A DNA stretch of 64,000 nucleotides, from the NCBI RefSeq assembly GCF_000737695.1, contig NZ_JPRM01000006.1, positions 1 through 64,000 on the forward strand. Reading direction: 5' to 3'. Of the stretch, positions 7,459-16,787 are shown piece by piece. The first letter of the stretch is position 1. Each line of letters opens with the position of its first letter. The position numbers were made by a program, and so were the translations under genes. Under the pieces are notes generated by a model, which saw only the letters and a list, made by a program, of their open reading frames with translations, was not told the DNA's origin and searched no databases. The stretch is from Flavobacterium hydatis. Lineage in GTDB: Bacteria > Bacteroidota > Bacteroidia > Flavobacteriales > Flavobacteriaceae.

Positions 7459-7475
7459 CTATAGTAAAACTATAG
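7459..7475. promoter_or_regulatory. Inverted repeat, operator candidate
   Basis: CTATAGT-aaa-ACTATAG is a perfect 7-bp palindrome, 166 bp upstream of the first cystatin-like gene and 27 bp closer to it than the direct repeat at 7502-7532. Confidence 0.35.
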
Positions 7476-7501
7476 CACAATTAAATCTGTAAGTATGAAT
7501 A

Positions 7502-7532
7502 TGTCATGAGAACGGAAATCATTGTCATGAGA
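7502..7532. promoter_or_regulatory. 21-bp-period direct repeat, LytTR-type binding site candidate
   Basis: TGTCATGAGA occurs at 7502-7511 and again at 7523-7532. LytTR regulators such as AgrA bind pairs of ~9-bp direct repeats two helical turns apart, and the adjacent gene encodes a LytTR regulator. The word itself does not match the AgrA consensus closely, so the link rests on geometry and position. Confidence 0.45.
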
Positions 7533-7575
7533 GGTAAAAAAAGTAGTATGGGATTTTTCCCTAATGTAAATAAGC

Positions 7576-7612
7576 AAAAAAACCTCGTTCATATAAATAT
7601 GAATGAGGTTTT
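7576..7612 (-). terminator. Terminator of the LytTR two-component operon
   Basis: A 14-bp stem (AACCTCATTCATAT on the minus strand, one G-T pair) is followed by seven T residues on the minus strand, 28 bp after the response regulator stop. Confidence 0.85.
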
Positions 7613-7639
7613 AGTTATAAAGAATTGTACGAAGTAATG

Positions 7640-8386
7640 TTATCTCAATATGCGAAACTTTTTTACGAAATCTCTGTATTTCTCGCTCAAGACAACCTTG
7701 TGGTTTCCTTTTAAAACAACTAGATTATCATTAACAATTATCTCTTCTATCTTGCTTAGGTTTACAATATAGTTACGATGTGTTTGACTAAACTTAGCAG
7801 GATCCAAAAACTGTATGATTTTGGTAAGAGATATTAAGATTACAAATTTTTCGGCTTCAGTTATTATATTGCAATATCTGTCTTCAACTTCTATATAGAC
7901 TATATCCTCAATTCTAACTTTTTTTAAAGCTTTATTTTTTTTAATAAAAAGATAGTCGTCACTTATAACGGTATCTTGTTCTTCACCAACAAAAACATTG
8001 GTTTGACCATAAAATTTTTCGACTGCCATCTCTAGTGCGTACAAAATTTCTAGCTCATTGAATGGTTTTAATAAAAAACTAAATGGTTTGGTCAATTTGG
8101 CTCTTTCAAAAATCTGGCGATCTTTGGAACTTGTCAGGAAAACAAATGGTTTTAATCCATTAGGAACAATATTAATTGTTTCTGCAAAAGTAACCCCGTC
8201 TGGTTTTCCGTCTAAAAAAACATCTATAACTACAACATCTATTGCGTTATTATAAAACAACGCCAATGCTTCATTATAAGTAGGCGCAATGCCCACAATA
8301 TTATAATTATTAGCGGTAAGCACTTTTACAAGTGCATCGCTTTCTGCTGGAGTATCTTCGATAATAAGTACATTTATATTATCCAT
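7640..8386 (-). CDS. LytTR-family response regulator
   Basis: A 248-residue regulator with an N-terminal receiver domain (acid pair Glu10-Asp11, phospho-acceptor Asp55 in VVVIDVFLDG, TSS and LLKPF switch residues) and a C-terminal LytTR DNA-binding domain from about residue 140 (DYLFIKKNKALKKVRIEDI, IVYIEVEDRYCNI, FSQTHRNYIVNLSKI). It receives phosphate from the kinase encoded directly upstream, with which it overlaps by 8 bp, so the two are translationally coupled. LytTR regulators bind direct repeats; one lies about 100 bp past the end of this gene, upstream of the cystatin-like genes. Confidence 0.93.
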   Translation of the reverse strand: MDNINVLIIEDTPAESDALVKVLTANNYNIVGIAPTYNEALALFYNNAIDVVVIDVFLDGKPDGVTFAETINIVPNGLKPFVFLTSSKDRQIFERAKLTKPFSFLLKPFNELEILYALEMAVEKFYGQTNVFVGEEQDTVISDDYLFIKKNKALKKVRIEDIVYIEVEDRYCNIITEAEKFVILISLTKIIQFLDPAKFSQTHRNYIVNLSKIEEIIVNDNLVVLKGNHKVVLSEKYRDFVKKFRILR

Positions 8387-10121
8387 GATTTTTAAACTTT
8401 TGTAATACTATAATTATTTTTGTTCCAACATTTTCTTCACTTTCAATTTCTAATCTACCGCCATTTTTATAGATCATGCTCTTGCATAATTGCATTCCTA
8501 ATCCGGTTCCTATTGTATCATCGTTTTTCTTTTTAGAAAGCAATGCAGTCTTTTTCAATAGTTCTTCTTGTGTAGAAGCGCTCATTCCTAATCCGGTATC
8601 TTCGACAACTAAGTAACAAAAATCATCGTCTGATTCTCGGGTATAAATCGAAATCTTACCATTGTCTTTAGTAAACTTAATTGCGTTATCTAATATATTA
8701 CGAATAATTATTTTAAGCGAATCCATATCGGCAAATACATAATCGGTAGTAGAAACTCTATTTTCAAAACTGATGTTTCTATTTATCATTAATGGCTTAT
8801 AATTATACTCTACATGTTTCACAATTGTCGCCAAATGCAGTGATTCCTGAAAAAAATAGGTTTGTTTCGTTTGTAACAAAGCCCAATTAAGTAGGTTATC
8901 TAATAAATTATAAGCTCCATTAGCAATCGCACTATTATTATGTAATTGCGTATCTAGCTCAGTATAATTCTTAGTTTCCAGATTTTCAATTAACTTGCTA
9001 TTACTCGTTTTTAGAGCATTTACCGAAGATCTTAAATCATGACTTACTATAGAGAACAACTTATCTTTTGTAGCATTCAATTTATCTAACTCATCTTTCT
9101 GAGCTAGGATTATTTTATTATTCTTTATTTTCTGTCTATAAAAATACACTCCTGTTCCAAACAAGATTAGCAATAAGACTGAAGAAAACAATAAGCTATT
9201 TCTTTCGGCTACTTTTAGCTTATTTTCAGCTTCTAAAATATTTACTTCTTTTTGTTTTTGCTTTACTGCAAATTTCTTTTCTAGCTCGGCAAGTGCCCAA
9301 ACTTTATTCTGATCGTTTAAAGAATCTTTCCAGGTTTCATATTCTTTACGATAGGTTAAGGCTAATGGGAAATTTTTTCTATTCTCCTCTACCACTGCCA
9401 TATTTAATGCAGCAGTTTGTTTTATTTCAAATGATTTAACTTTTTTAGAAAGATGATATCCTTTTTCAAAATAAGGAATTGCCTGACTGTCTTTATATTG
9501 TTCATAATACAAAGTGGCAATATCCATATAGGATCCGATTAATAATAAAGTATCTTTTTCTTTTTCTTGCAATTGAGCACCTTTAAACAAATGTTCTTCG
9601 GCTTTATCAAATTCTTTAAGATGCAAATAGCACAATCCTATATTATGTAAAACTGTACTTATTCCTAAATCATAAGTAGGTATATTTGATAGCTTTATTA
9701 TTCCTTCAAAATACTGTAAAGCATTTTTAAATTCATTTTGACTTAATGCAATCTCACCTAGATTATTTTTTACTTTATAATGAAATGGAAAATTACTAGA
9801 AACTTTATTAAACTCTTTTTTTGCTTCATTAAGAAGTTTTTTTTCTTTAAAACTGATTCCTCTAAAATAATGACAGTAATCTCTAAGCTCAATATTTTTA
9901 GTTAAACTAATATGCTTCATAGAATAAACTAAGGTTGAATCCCAATTTTTTTCTATAAAAAATGATACTGCTTTATTAAAATTAATCTCTTCTTTAAACT
10001 TATTTGCTTCTATTTTTATTTCTTCCTTAAACAACTTCTTAAGAGGTAAATCTTCCTGTGAGAAGAGAAAAAGCGAATTAAACAACAATATAAAAACAAC
10101 AAGTAATTTAATCTTAATCAT
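8379..10121 (-). CDS. Sensor histidine kinase with TPR sensor region
   Basis: A 580-residue membrane kinase. A signal peptide (residues 1-21, ending LFLFSQ) leads to a periplasmic array of TPR-like helices (about 45-270), a short coiled coil, one membrane helix (about 309-328), the HisKA box SIVSHDLRSSVNAL with His361, and a HATPase domain with N-box IIRNILDNAIKFTKDNG and later GLGMQLCKSMI. This layout is common in Bacteroidota. The signal is unknown. It overlaps the downstream response regulator by 8 bp. The gene upstream (10252) faces the same way but is 130 bp away. Confidence 0.92.
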   Translation of the reverse strand: MIKIKLLVVFILLFNSLFLFSQEDLPLKKLFKEEIKIEANKFKEEINFNKAVSFFIEKNWDSTLVYSMKHISLTKNIELRDYCHYFRGISFKEKKLLNEAKKEFNKVSSNFPFHYKVKNNLGEIALSQNEFKNALQYFEGIIKLSNIPTYDLGISTVLHNIGLCYLHLKEFDKAEEHLFKGAQLQEKEKDTLLLIGSYMDIATLYYEQYKDSQAIPYFEKGYHLSKKVKSFEIKQTAALNMAVVEENRKNFPLALTYRKEYETWKDSLNDQNKVWALAELEKKFAVKQKQKEVNILEAENKLKVAERNSLLFSSVLLLILFGTGVYFYRQKIKNNKIILAQKDELDKLNATKDKLFSIVSHDLRSSVNALKTSNSKLIENLETKNYTELDTQLHNNSAIANGAYNLLDNLLNWALLQTKQTYFFQESLHLATIVKHVEYNYKPLMINRNISFENRVSTTDYVFADMDSLKIIIRNILDNAIKFTKDNGKISIYTRESDDDFCYLVVEDTGLGMSASTQEELLKKTALLSKKKNDDTIGTGLGMQLCKSMIYKNGGRLEIESEENVGTKIIIVLQKFKNHG

Positions 10122-10251
10122 TTCTCTTAATTATATATCAAGGATTATAAATCAATATAAGTAATTAAATCAATTATTATATTTCATTTATAATCCTTAT
10201 TAGATTAACATTTCTCAATTGAATGAAAATTCTTCAACAAGTAATGAATAA

Positions 10252-10728
10252 TTATCCTCCTGACTGAACTGTAGTTACTGTTCCTCTAGAAGCTACTGGA
10301 TCTACATCCCAAAGAAAAGTTTGGATTGTTCTTACTTTTGAGAAATCTCCGATAAATGCATAGCGATTTGCATTAAATTTAAGCTCGTGAACAGAGAATG
10401 TACACGCCTCTTGTTCTGGCATATTATAGGCAATAAAAAATTGCAATTGGGGATGTCCTTCAAGATCGGTATAACAATTTTGAAAAATGTCATATTGAAA
10501 AACTTCATTTCTTCTGTCCAGATCAACATAAGCAACAATGTTTATGGAGAGCGTATCACTCTCTGCATTATAATATGCTTCTACAAACGGAGACAAAAGT
10601 CCTTTAGATTTTCTTTCAGGAAAAGTAACCTTTCCTATTTCTTTGTTATCATTTTCAGAAAAAATTTTAGTTCCTGGAGGCATGGTAATTACCTCATTAC
10701 TCTCTACATTTAAATTTGTTGTGCTCAT
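10252..10728 (-). CDS. Uncharacterised protein of 158 residues
   Basis: I do not recognise this family. It has no signal peptide or membrane helix. It begins MSTTNLNVESNEVITMPPG and appears beta-rich, with segments such as SINIVAYVDLDRRNEVFQYDIF and FSVHELKFNANRYAFIGDF, and ends in a flexible Thr/Val/Gly tail. The short Ser/Asn-rich N-terminus resembles those of the two cystatin-like proteins on the other side of the two-component system. It has its own promoter (10844-10851). A role in the same regulated module is only suggested by position. Confidence 0.75.
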   Translation of the reverse strand: MSTTNLNVESNEVITMPPGTKIFSENDNKEIGKVTFPERKSKGLLSPFVEAYYNAESDTLSINIVAYVDLDRRNEVFQYDIFQNCYTDLEGHPQLQFFIAYNMPEQEACTFSVHELKFNANRYAFIGDFSKVRTIQTFLWDVDPVASRGTVTTVQSGG

Positions 10729-10843
10729 AATTTTAAGTTAGTTAGCTTATAGGTTTGGGACCTATCAATGGGTTAATAAATAAGTTTACAGAAATAAAAT
10801 ATATGACTAAAAATGGCCGGTAAATAGCCTTTTATTTCTATTT

Positions 10844-10851
10844 CAAATATA
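10844..10851 (-). promoter_or_regulatory. -7 element (TATATTTG) of the 158-residue gene
   Basis: It is a full match to TAnnTTTG on the minus strand, giving a leader of roughly 110 nt that contains the ATAGGT palindrome. Confidence 0.5.
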
Positions 10852-10998
10852 ACAAACATTTTCTTAATAACTTTTAATCATTAACAAATAACACGTTAAA
10901 AACCTGTAGTTTATCTTGATTATTTGCTTTTAATCGCCAAAAAAGAACAGGAAACAGTTAATTCCTACAAATAACTCCATAAAGTAAAGAGCAAAAAA

Positions 10999-11024
10999 AA
11001 GCCTTAAACAAAAGTTTAAGGCTT
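10999..11024 (-). terminator. Terminator of folD
   Basis: Stem AAGCCTTAAAC with an AAAA/TTTT loop and a run of eight T on the minus strand, about 22 bp past the folD stop. Confidence 0.85.
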
Positions 11025-11045
11025 ACTATGTAATATGTGAAGATG

Positions 11046-11927
11046 TTATTTTCCTGCTTTCATTTTTCTTGCCAACAATGTGTTTTTAAGCAACATGGCA
11101 ATTGTCATAGGTCCTACTCCACCAGGAACAGGTGTTATAAAAGATGATTTTTTACTTACTTCTGCAAAATCAACATCACCTGTAATTACATATCCTTTTG
11201 GATTTGTAGCATCATCTACTCTTGTAATTCCTACGTCGATAACAACAACACCATCTTTTACCATATCTGCTTTTAGGTAATTTGGAACTCCTAAAGCAGT
11301 AATAATGATATCGGCATTTTTAGTATATTCCTCAATATTCTTTGTTCTACTATGTGTCAAGGTTACTGTCGAATCTCCAGGGTTTCCTTTACGGCTCATT
11401 AAGATACTCATTGGTCGCCCTACTATATGGCTACGCCCAATAACTACAGTATGTTTTCCGGCAGTTTCTACATTATAACGCTCTAATAATTGCATAATCC
11501 CAAATGGTGTCGCCGGAATAAAAGTATCCATCTCTAAAGCCATTTTTCCAAAGTTTGTAGGATGAAATCCATCTACATCTTTATCTGGATCTATTGCCAT
11601 TAAAATCTTTTGTTCGTCGATATGTTTTGGCAAAGGCAACTGAACAATATATCCGTCTAGATTATCATCTTCATTCAGTTCTTTAATTTTTGCCAATAAC
11701 TCTACCTCTGTAATTGTTTCTGGTAAACTTACCAAAGTTGAATCGAAACCTATTTGCTGGCAAGATCTTACTTTACTACCTACGTAAGTTAAACTAGCCC
11801 CATCTGTACCTACAATCACAGCTGCCAAATGAGGTACTTTTCCTCCCGCATCTTTAATTGCTTGCACTTCTATTGCAATTTCGTTTTTAATATCTTCAGC
11901 TGTTTTTTTACCGTCTAGTAGTTGCAT
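11046..11927 (-). CDS. folD: Methylenetetrahydrofolate dehydrogenase/cyclohydrolase FolD
   Basis: A 293-residue bifunctional cytosolic enzyme that oxidises 5,10-methylene-THF with NADP and hydrolyses the product to 10-formyl-THF, feeding purine and formyl-Met synthesis. Visible marks are [15 protein letters not shown] with the catalytic Lys of the YxxxK motif, [23 protein letters not shown], the [11 protein letters not shown] nucleotide-binding segment and [12 protein letters not shown] near the C-terminus. Length is normal for the family. It lies downstream of ffh in the same direction with 141 bp between, including the ffh terminator, so it probably has its own promoter. Confidence 0.96.
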   Translation of the reverse strand: MQLLDGKKTAEDIKNEIAIEVQAIKDAGGKVPHLAAVIVGTDGASLTYVGSKVRSCQQIGFDSTLVSLPETITEVELLAKIKELNEDDNLDGYIVQLPLPKHIDEQKILMAIDPDKDVDGFHPTNFGKMALEMDTFIPATPFGIMQLLERYNVETAGKHTVVIGRSHIVGRPMSILMSRKGNPGDSTVTLTHSRTKNIEEYTKNADIIITALGVPNYLKADMVKDGVVVIDVGITRVDDATNPKGYVITGDVDFAEVSKKSSFITPVPGGVGPMTIAMLLKNTLLARKMKAGK

Positions 11928-12016
11928 TTTTTTTAAAGGGTTTTTAAAGTTTAAGATTTAAAGTTTTTTCGGTTCAAACCATAAATCAATTTAGTTGTGT
12001 TTATATTAAAAAGTTT

Positions 12017-12055
12017 AAGGTTTAAAATTTCAATTATCTTGAAACTTTAAACCTT
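12017..12055 (-). terminator. Terminator of ffh
   Basis: A 17-bp stem (one G-T pair, loop GATAA on the minus strand) is followed by AAACTTTTT. It begins 14 bp past the ffh stop. Confidence 0.75.
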
Positions 12056-12068
12056 ATTTATTTTTTTA

Positions 12069-13421
12069 TTATCTCGGCATTCCGCCTGGCATTCCTTTCA
12101 TGCCTCCCATCATTTTCATTAAGTTCTTTCCGCCTGGGCCTTGCATCATTTTCATCATTTTGCTCATTTGGTCGAACTGCTTCATCAGCTGATTTACTTG
12201 CTCGATTTTAGTTCCCGAACCTTTTGCGATTCTGGCTTTCCTTTTCACATCGATAACTGCTGGCTTGCTTCTTTCTAGTGGCGTCATCGAATGTATAATC
12301 GCTTCGATATGCTTGAAGGCATCATCTTCAATCTCTACATCTTTCATTGCCTTAGAAGCACCTGGTATCATTCCTACCAAGTCTTTCATATTACCCATTT
12401 TCTTTACTTGCTGAATTTGTGATAAGAAATCATCAAAACCAAATTCGTTTTTAGCAATTTTCTTTTGGATTTTTCTTGCTTCTTCTTCATCAAATTGCTC
12501 TTGCGCTCTTTCTACCAACGACACAACATCACCCATACCAAGTATACGCTCTGCCATACGAATAGGATAGAACACATCGATTGCATCCATTTTCTCTCCT
12601 GTACCAACAAACTTAATTGGTTTGTTTACAACAGATTTTATAGAAATTGCAGCTCCTCCACGTGTATCTCCATCTAATTTAGTAAGGATAACTCCGTCGA
12701 AGTTTAATATATCATTAAATGCTTTTGCAGTATTTACAGCATCCTGACCTGTCATGGCATCCACAACAAATAAAGTTTCTTGTGGTTGGATTGCTTTGTG
12801 TACACGTGCAATCTCATCCATCATTTCCTGATCTACGGCTAAACGTCCTGCTGTATCGACAATAACAACATTAAACCCATTAGCTTTAGCATGTTTAATT
12901 GCGTTTTGAGCAATTTCTACAGGATTTTTATTTTCTGGTTCTGAGTAAACCTCAACACCTATTTGGTCTCCTACAACATGTAATTGGTTTATCGCCGCTG
13001 GACGATAAATATCACACGCTACTAAAAGTGGTTTTTTATTCTTTTTTGTTTTTAAATAATTAGCAAGTTTTCCAGAGAATGTAGTTTTCCCCGAACCTTG
13101 TAATCCTGACATTAAAATAATGCTTGGATTACCAGACAAGTTTATCCCTGCTACATCACCACCCATTAATTCAGTAAGTTCGTCTTTTACTAACTTCACC
13201 AATAATTGTCCTGGCTGAAGTGTCGTTAAAACGTCTTGTCCAATTGCTTTTTCTTTTACTTTGGTAGTAAAATCTTTAGCAATTTTAAAGTTAACATCGG
13301 CATCAAGTAAGGCACGACGAACTTCTTTTAAGGTTTCGGCAACGTTTACTTCTGTAATCTTACCGTGTCCTTTTAATATATGGAAGGCTTTATCTAACTT
13401 ATCACTTAAATTATCAAACAT
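12069..13421 (-). CDS. ffh: Signal recognition particle protein Ffh
   Basis: A 450-residue SRP54 homolog that binds signal sequences on the ribosome together with 4.5S RNA and docks with FtsY at the membrane. The N domain occupies residues 1-90. The GTPase shows GLQGSGKTT (106-114), DTAGR and TKLDGDTRGG. The C-terminal M domain is Met-rich, ending in repeats such as MSKMMKMMQ and MKMMGGMKG. Length is normal. A consensus promoter precedes it. Confidence 0.97.
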   Translation of the reverse strand: MFDNLSDKLDKAFHILKGHGKITEVNVAETLKEVRRALLDADVNFKIAKDFTTKVKEKAIGQDVLTTLQPGQLLVKLVKDELTELMGGDVAGINLSGNPSIILMSGLQGSGKTTFSGKLANYLKTKKNKKPLLVACDIYRPAAINQLHVVGDQIGVEVYSEPENKNPVEIAQNAIKHAKANGFNVVIVDTAGRLAVDQEMMDEIARVHKAIQPQETLFVVDAMTGQDAVNTAKAFNDILNFDGVILTKLDGDTRGGAAISIKSVVNKPIKFVGTGEKMDAIDVFYPIRMAERILGMGDVVSLVERAQEQFDEEEARKIQKKIAKNEFGFDDFLSQIQQVKKMGNMKDLVGMIPGASKAMKDVEIEDDAFKHIEAIIHSMTPLERSKPAVIDVKRKARIAKGSGTKIEQVNQLMKQFDQMSKMMKMMQGPGGKNLMKMMGGMKGMPGGMPR

Positions 13422-13443
13422 ACTATTTTCTTTATTTGAAGTG

Positions 13444-13474
13444 CAAAGATAATCTAATTAGACATTTCAGGCAA
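13444..13474 (-). promoter_or_regulatory. Consensus Bacteroidota promoter of ffh
   Basis: On the minus strand a -33 TTG (13472-13474) and a -7 TATCTTTG (13444-13451) are separated by exactly 20 bp, matching the sigma-ABfr consensus. Start of translation is 22 bp downstream of the -7 element. Confidence 0.8.
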
Positions 13475-13489
13475 TTTTTATTTAACTGC

Positions 13490-13675
13490 AAAGTACGTTT
13501 TGATTTTACCGCAAAGTTCGCAAAGTTTTACACAAAGTTTTTTTGTTTCACGCAGATTAAAAAAGATTTTAGCTGATTTTTAAAACCCTCTTAATTTGTG
13601 GCTTTAAATATAAAAAGCGCAAAGAAAAAACTTTGCGCCTTTGTGCCTATGAACCTTTGTTCCTTTGAATCTTCT
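13490..13675. repeat. Extragenic cgcaaag-type repeat region
   Basis: The region contains CGCAAAGTTCGCAAAG near 13511 and, on the far side, GCGCAAAG...CTTTGCGC and CTTTGTGCC words. The same vocabulary appears at 60956-61004, so this is a worn dispersed repeat. Confidence 0.6.
13617..13638 (-). terminator. Terminator of the MBOAT/SGNH operon
   Basis: Stem GCGCAAAG / CTTTGCGC with a 6-base loop, followed by TTTTTAT on the minus strand, about 40 bp past the MBOAT stop. Confidence 0.7.
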
Positions 13676-13678
13676 TAA

Positions 13679-15364
13679 TTAGAACTGGAAGTAAATAAAA
13701 GGTTGTGAACCTGCAACTGCTGTTGCATAAACTATCCAGTACACAAATCCTAAAACAATTGCTTTACCAATTAAAGGAGTTTTATCAAATACTAATTTCA
13801 TTTTGGCTGTAATTACTTCTGGTAAAAAGTGCCATACATAACCGAAAAGCATTAATAAAAATACATTTTTATATCCTAGTACGATCGTTTGCCAATGATC
13901 TGGTTCAAATGTTAATTGTCCGATATTGTTGATTACTTGTATTGCTGTATCAAAATCTTTTGCACGGAAGAATATCCAACAGAAAACCACAAAATGGAAT
14001 GTTAGTACAATGGAGAAAAATTTCCAGATTGTACTTAATCCGTTACTTTCTTTTTTAGAAGGAAAAAGTTCTACAAATATTTTATGAACTGCTAATGCCA
14101 ATCCGTGTAATGCTCCCCAAATAATAAATTGTGCTCCTGCTCCATGCCACAATCCTCCTAAAAGCATTGTTGTAAACAAGTTAAAATTAGTTACCATGGT
14201 TTGTTTTAATTTGCTTGAAAGCAAAAATGACAAGCAAAAAACTGCGATTCCTCCAACTGCTATTACTAACGGAATTATACTTTCAGCCGAATTTGTGATT
14301 CCCCAAAGTAACAATCCGAAAAAGAATAAACTCGGGAATAAAAATCCTGCAAATGTTCCTTCTCTGTTTCCTCCGATAGAGATATACAAAAAGTCTTTTA
14401 ACCAAGTAGATAATGAAATATGCCATCTTCTCCAGAAATCAGTAATCGAAACCGATTTGTAAGGTGTTCTAAAGTTGGCTGGTAATTTAAACCCAAGCAA
14501 TAATGCAATACCAATGGCCATATCTGAGTATCCTGAGAAATCACAATAAATCTGGATTGCATATCCGTAAGATGCCATTAAATTCTCAAACGAGGTATAA
14601 CTCATTGGCGAATCGAAAACACGATCTACGAAGTTTACCGAGATATAATTAGAAATTACCGTTTTCTTAATTAAACCACCAATGATAAGAAACAATGCAT
14701 TATTTACATCTTCTTTAGTAAGGTTTAATTTTTGATATATCTGTGGCAAGAAATCCTTAGCTCTTACAATCGGGCCGGCAACTAATTGCGGGAAGAATGA
14801 AACGAAGAATAAATATTCGATATAATTTTTTGTTGGTTTAATCTCTTCACGATAAATCTCGATAATATAACTCATCGATTGAAACGTGTAGAAAGAAATT
14901 CCGACAGGAAGGAAAATATCATGAAGCTCAAAATTACCATGAAACATATCATTGTAGGTAACTATCATAAAGTTCATGTACTTAAAATACCCAAGTAATC
15001 CTAAATTTAGGATAACACTTATTACCAAGTATATTTTCTTTCGGCTTTTTACAGTTTCATTATATATAACCTGACTCAAGCCATAATCTACAACCGAGGA
15101 AAGTAGCAATAACAAGAAATATATTCCGCTTGACTTATAATAAAAGAAAAGCGAGAATAGAATAACGTATGTTAATCTTAAATAAAATGTCTTGCGTAAA
15201 AAGGCATACACAAAATAAAAAACCAGAAACAATCCTAAGAATAGTCCTGTGTTGAATAATAATTTTTCTTCTGGGTTATAAATAAACCAACCCTTAACCT
15301 GTTCTAATGTAAGTGCACCAAAATTTTGAACGAACCAATCATTAATGCTATCAACTGTTATCAA
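13679..15364 (-). CDS. MBOAT-family O-acyltransferase (AlgI/PatA-like)
   Basis: A 561-residue polytopic inner-membrane protein with about eleven hydrophobic segments. MBOAT marks are FFPQLVAGPIVRAKDFLPQ, the DFWRRWHISLSTWLKDFLYI block and the catalytic His in LLGGLWHGAGAQFIIWGALHG. Such proteins move acetyl groups from the cytosol to an extracytoplasmic acceptor, handing them to an SGNH partner. It is the last gene of a three-gene operon with two SGNH hydrolases, one base after the middle gene. The LysM domain of the neighbour points to peptidoglycan as acceptor, though an exopolysaccharide (alginate-type) is the main alternative. Confidence 0.93.
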   Translation of the reverse strand: MITVDSINDWFVQNFGALTLEQVKGWFIYNPEEKLLFNTGLFLGLFLVFYFVYAFLRKTFYLRLTYVILFSLFFYYKSSGIYFLLLLLSSVVDYGLSQVIYNETVKSRKKIYLVISVILNLGLLGYFKYMNFMIVTYNDMFHGNFELHDIFLPVGISFYTFQSMSYIIEIYREEIKPTKNYIEYLFFVSFFPQLVAGPIVRAKDFLPQIYQKLNLTKEDVNNALFLIIGGLIKKTVISNYISVNFVDRVFDSPMSYTSFENLMASYGYAIQIYCDFSGYSDMAIGIALLLGFKLPANFRTPYKSVSITDFWRRWHISLSTWLKDFLYISIGGNREGTFAGFLFPSLFFFGLLLWGITNSAESIIPLVIAVGGIAVFCLSFLLSSKLKQTMVTNFNLFTTMLLGGLWHGAGAQFIIWGALHGLALAVHKIFVELFPSKKESNGLSTIWKFFSIVLTFHFVVFCWIFFRAKDFDTAIQVINNIGQLTFEPDHWQTIVLGYKNVFLLMLFGYVWHFLPEVITAKMKLVFDKTPLIGKAIVLGFVYWIVYATAVAGSQPFIYFQF

Positions 15365-15365
15365 C

Positions 15366-16787
15366 TTATTTTTTTAATTTAAAATTATCGTATTCGTTTA
15401 ATAATGCTTTCGAAAACAAGCTTCCTTGTTTTTCATATCCGTTTTTAGAATAATGTACCCAGTCTGGGCCTATTAATCCTTGAGCTTTTAATTTTCCAAT
15501 ACCACTCATTCCACCAAACTCGTTATACAAATCCCAAACTGCCAAACCATCTGTTTGAGCTGTTTCAAAAATATGTTTTGTATAATCAGCAACAAACGTA
15601 TTTGGTTTTCTTCCTTTTAATAGTGATGGCGGCGGCGTCATAACTAGAACAGGAACATGAATGTTTTGATCTTTTAACTTACTTATAAACTCGCGTAATT
15701 GTTTTATGTAACCTGATGCTTCTAACCTGTCATAACTTTCGTTTGTTCCTAATGATAATATTATCATATCTGGATGTAACGATTTTAGTTGCTCAAAGAA
15801 AACAGGATATTTATTATAATCAGAAAATTTTGCTCCATTTACTCCAATACCACTATAAATTACTCCTGGGGAATCTTTCTCGAGTATTAACCCATTAAGC
15901 TCATATTTCTTAGCCTCTTTATTTGGAATAAGATAGATTTTGTCTAATGCCTTTTCGGTATTATAATAATGAGAAAATGAATCTGATGCTATATCCAAAG
16001 GAACATACTCTGATTGTGAAATTGTTTTAGGACGTGTTTCATTTGTAACAATCTTAAGCGTTCTACCTGCTCTAATTGCATTCGATTTTAAATGATTGAC
16101 TCTTTTTATCTCTGCAATCGAAACATTGTATTTATCTGCAATAACCGAGATTGCTTCTCCTTTTTTTATTTTATGCGTAATTACTTTTTTCTCCGAAGAT
16201 TGAATCATATTAGTTTGAATGCGAGTTGCCAAGTCAAACATATGCTGATTTTGCGGTGTAATTATCTTTATTGTATTAAACTTATATACAGGATCTTTTA
16301 CATTAACCTCAATTACAAATCCATCGGTATTTCTCCAAAGTGCGATTCCGCTTAAACCCATTGGGCAGTTTTTCTCCGGAAGAATGTTTCGGTAACTTTC
16401 CCAAATTTTATTCGAACGGAAACGTTCATTATAAGAACCGTTTGTTTTTGCTAATGAATACGGAAAAATAAAACCTCTTCCTGCATTTCCTAATTCTTTC
16501 TGAAGATCTTTACGAATCTCATTTGTCATCAAATCACTCTGAATATGTGAGTCTCCGATATGAACGATGTTTATTTTATGATTCCCCTGATTTTCATTGC
16601 TTTTTAATTTCTTAAAGAAATCTTCCAGAACCTTTGCATTATAAATTTGACTCCCTGATATAGGCTCAATAGTTGTTGTATCGATATGGTTAGTCATCTT
16701 TTTAGTTATTAAAATTGGCTCGGTTTTTTGCGCTTTGTTATTAGACGCAAAAAGAAGACAACAAAAGAAAATAATAAGTTTATTCAT
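15366..16787 (-). CDS. SGNH/GDSL hydrolase with an internal LysM domain
   Basis: A 473-residue exported protein. After a signal peptide (1-19) the first SGNH block is VHIGDSHIQSD with Ser80; a LysM domain (about residues 200-248, HKIKKGEAISVIADKYNVS and IRAGRTLKIV) interrupts the catalytic domain; SLGTNESYD and DWVHYSKNGY give the remaining blocks with the Asp-x-x-His pair. LysM binds N-acetylglucosamine polymers, so this is a candidate PatB-like peptidoglycan O-acetyltransferase or esterase. It overlaps the preceding gene by 8 bp and is followed after one base by the MBOAT gene. Confidence 0.88.
   Translation of the reverse strand: MNKLIIFFCCLLFASNNKAQKTEPILITKKMTNHIDTTTIEPISGSQIYNAKVLEDFFKKLKSNENQGNHKINIVHIGDSHIQSDLMTNEIRKDLQKELGNAGRGFIFPYSLAKTNGSYNERFRSNKIWESYRNILPEKNCPMGLSGIALWRNTDGFVIEVNVKDPVYKFNTIKIITPQNQHMFDLATRIQTNMIQSSEKKVITHKIKKGEAISVIADKYNVSIAEIKRVNHLKSNAIRAGRTLKIVTNETRPKTISQSEYVPLDIASDSFSHYYNTEKALDKIYLIPNKEAKKYELNGLILEKDSPGVIYSGIGVNGAKFSDYNKYPVFFEQLKSLHPDMIILSLGTNESYDRLEASGYIKQLREFISKLKDQNIHVPVLVMTPPPSLLKGRKPNTFVADYTKHIFETAQTDGLAVWDLYNEFGGMSGIGKLKAQGLIGPDWVHYSKNGYEKQGSLFSKALLNEYDNFKLKK

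Larger units (their letters stand above)
7294..7639. other. Regulatory intergenic region upstream of the cystatin-like pair
   Basis: These 346 bp contain no credible gene. They hold a perfect inverted repeat (7459-7475), a 10-bp direct repeat with a 21-bp period (7502-7532) and the terminator of the two-component genes (7576-7612). No clean TAnnTTTG element was found for the cystatin genes. Confidence 0.6.
10729..11045. other. Intergenic region with promoter, palindrome and folD terminator
   Basis: These 317 bp hold a perfect inverted repeat ATAGGT-ttggg-ACCTAT (10749-10765) in the leader of the 158-residue gene, its -7 element, and the folD terminator. No further gene is seen. Confidence 0.55.

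Noticed and set aside
10387..10713. Plus-strand reading frame opposite the 158-residue gene
   Set aside because: Composition (Ile/Phe/Arg/Lys-rich) is typical of an antisense shadow, and the minus-strand gene has a promoter.
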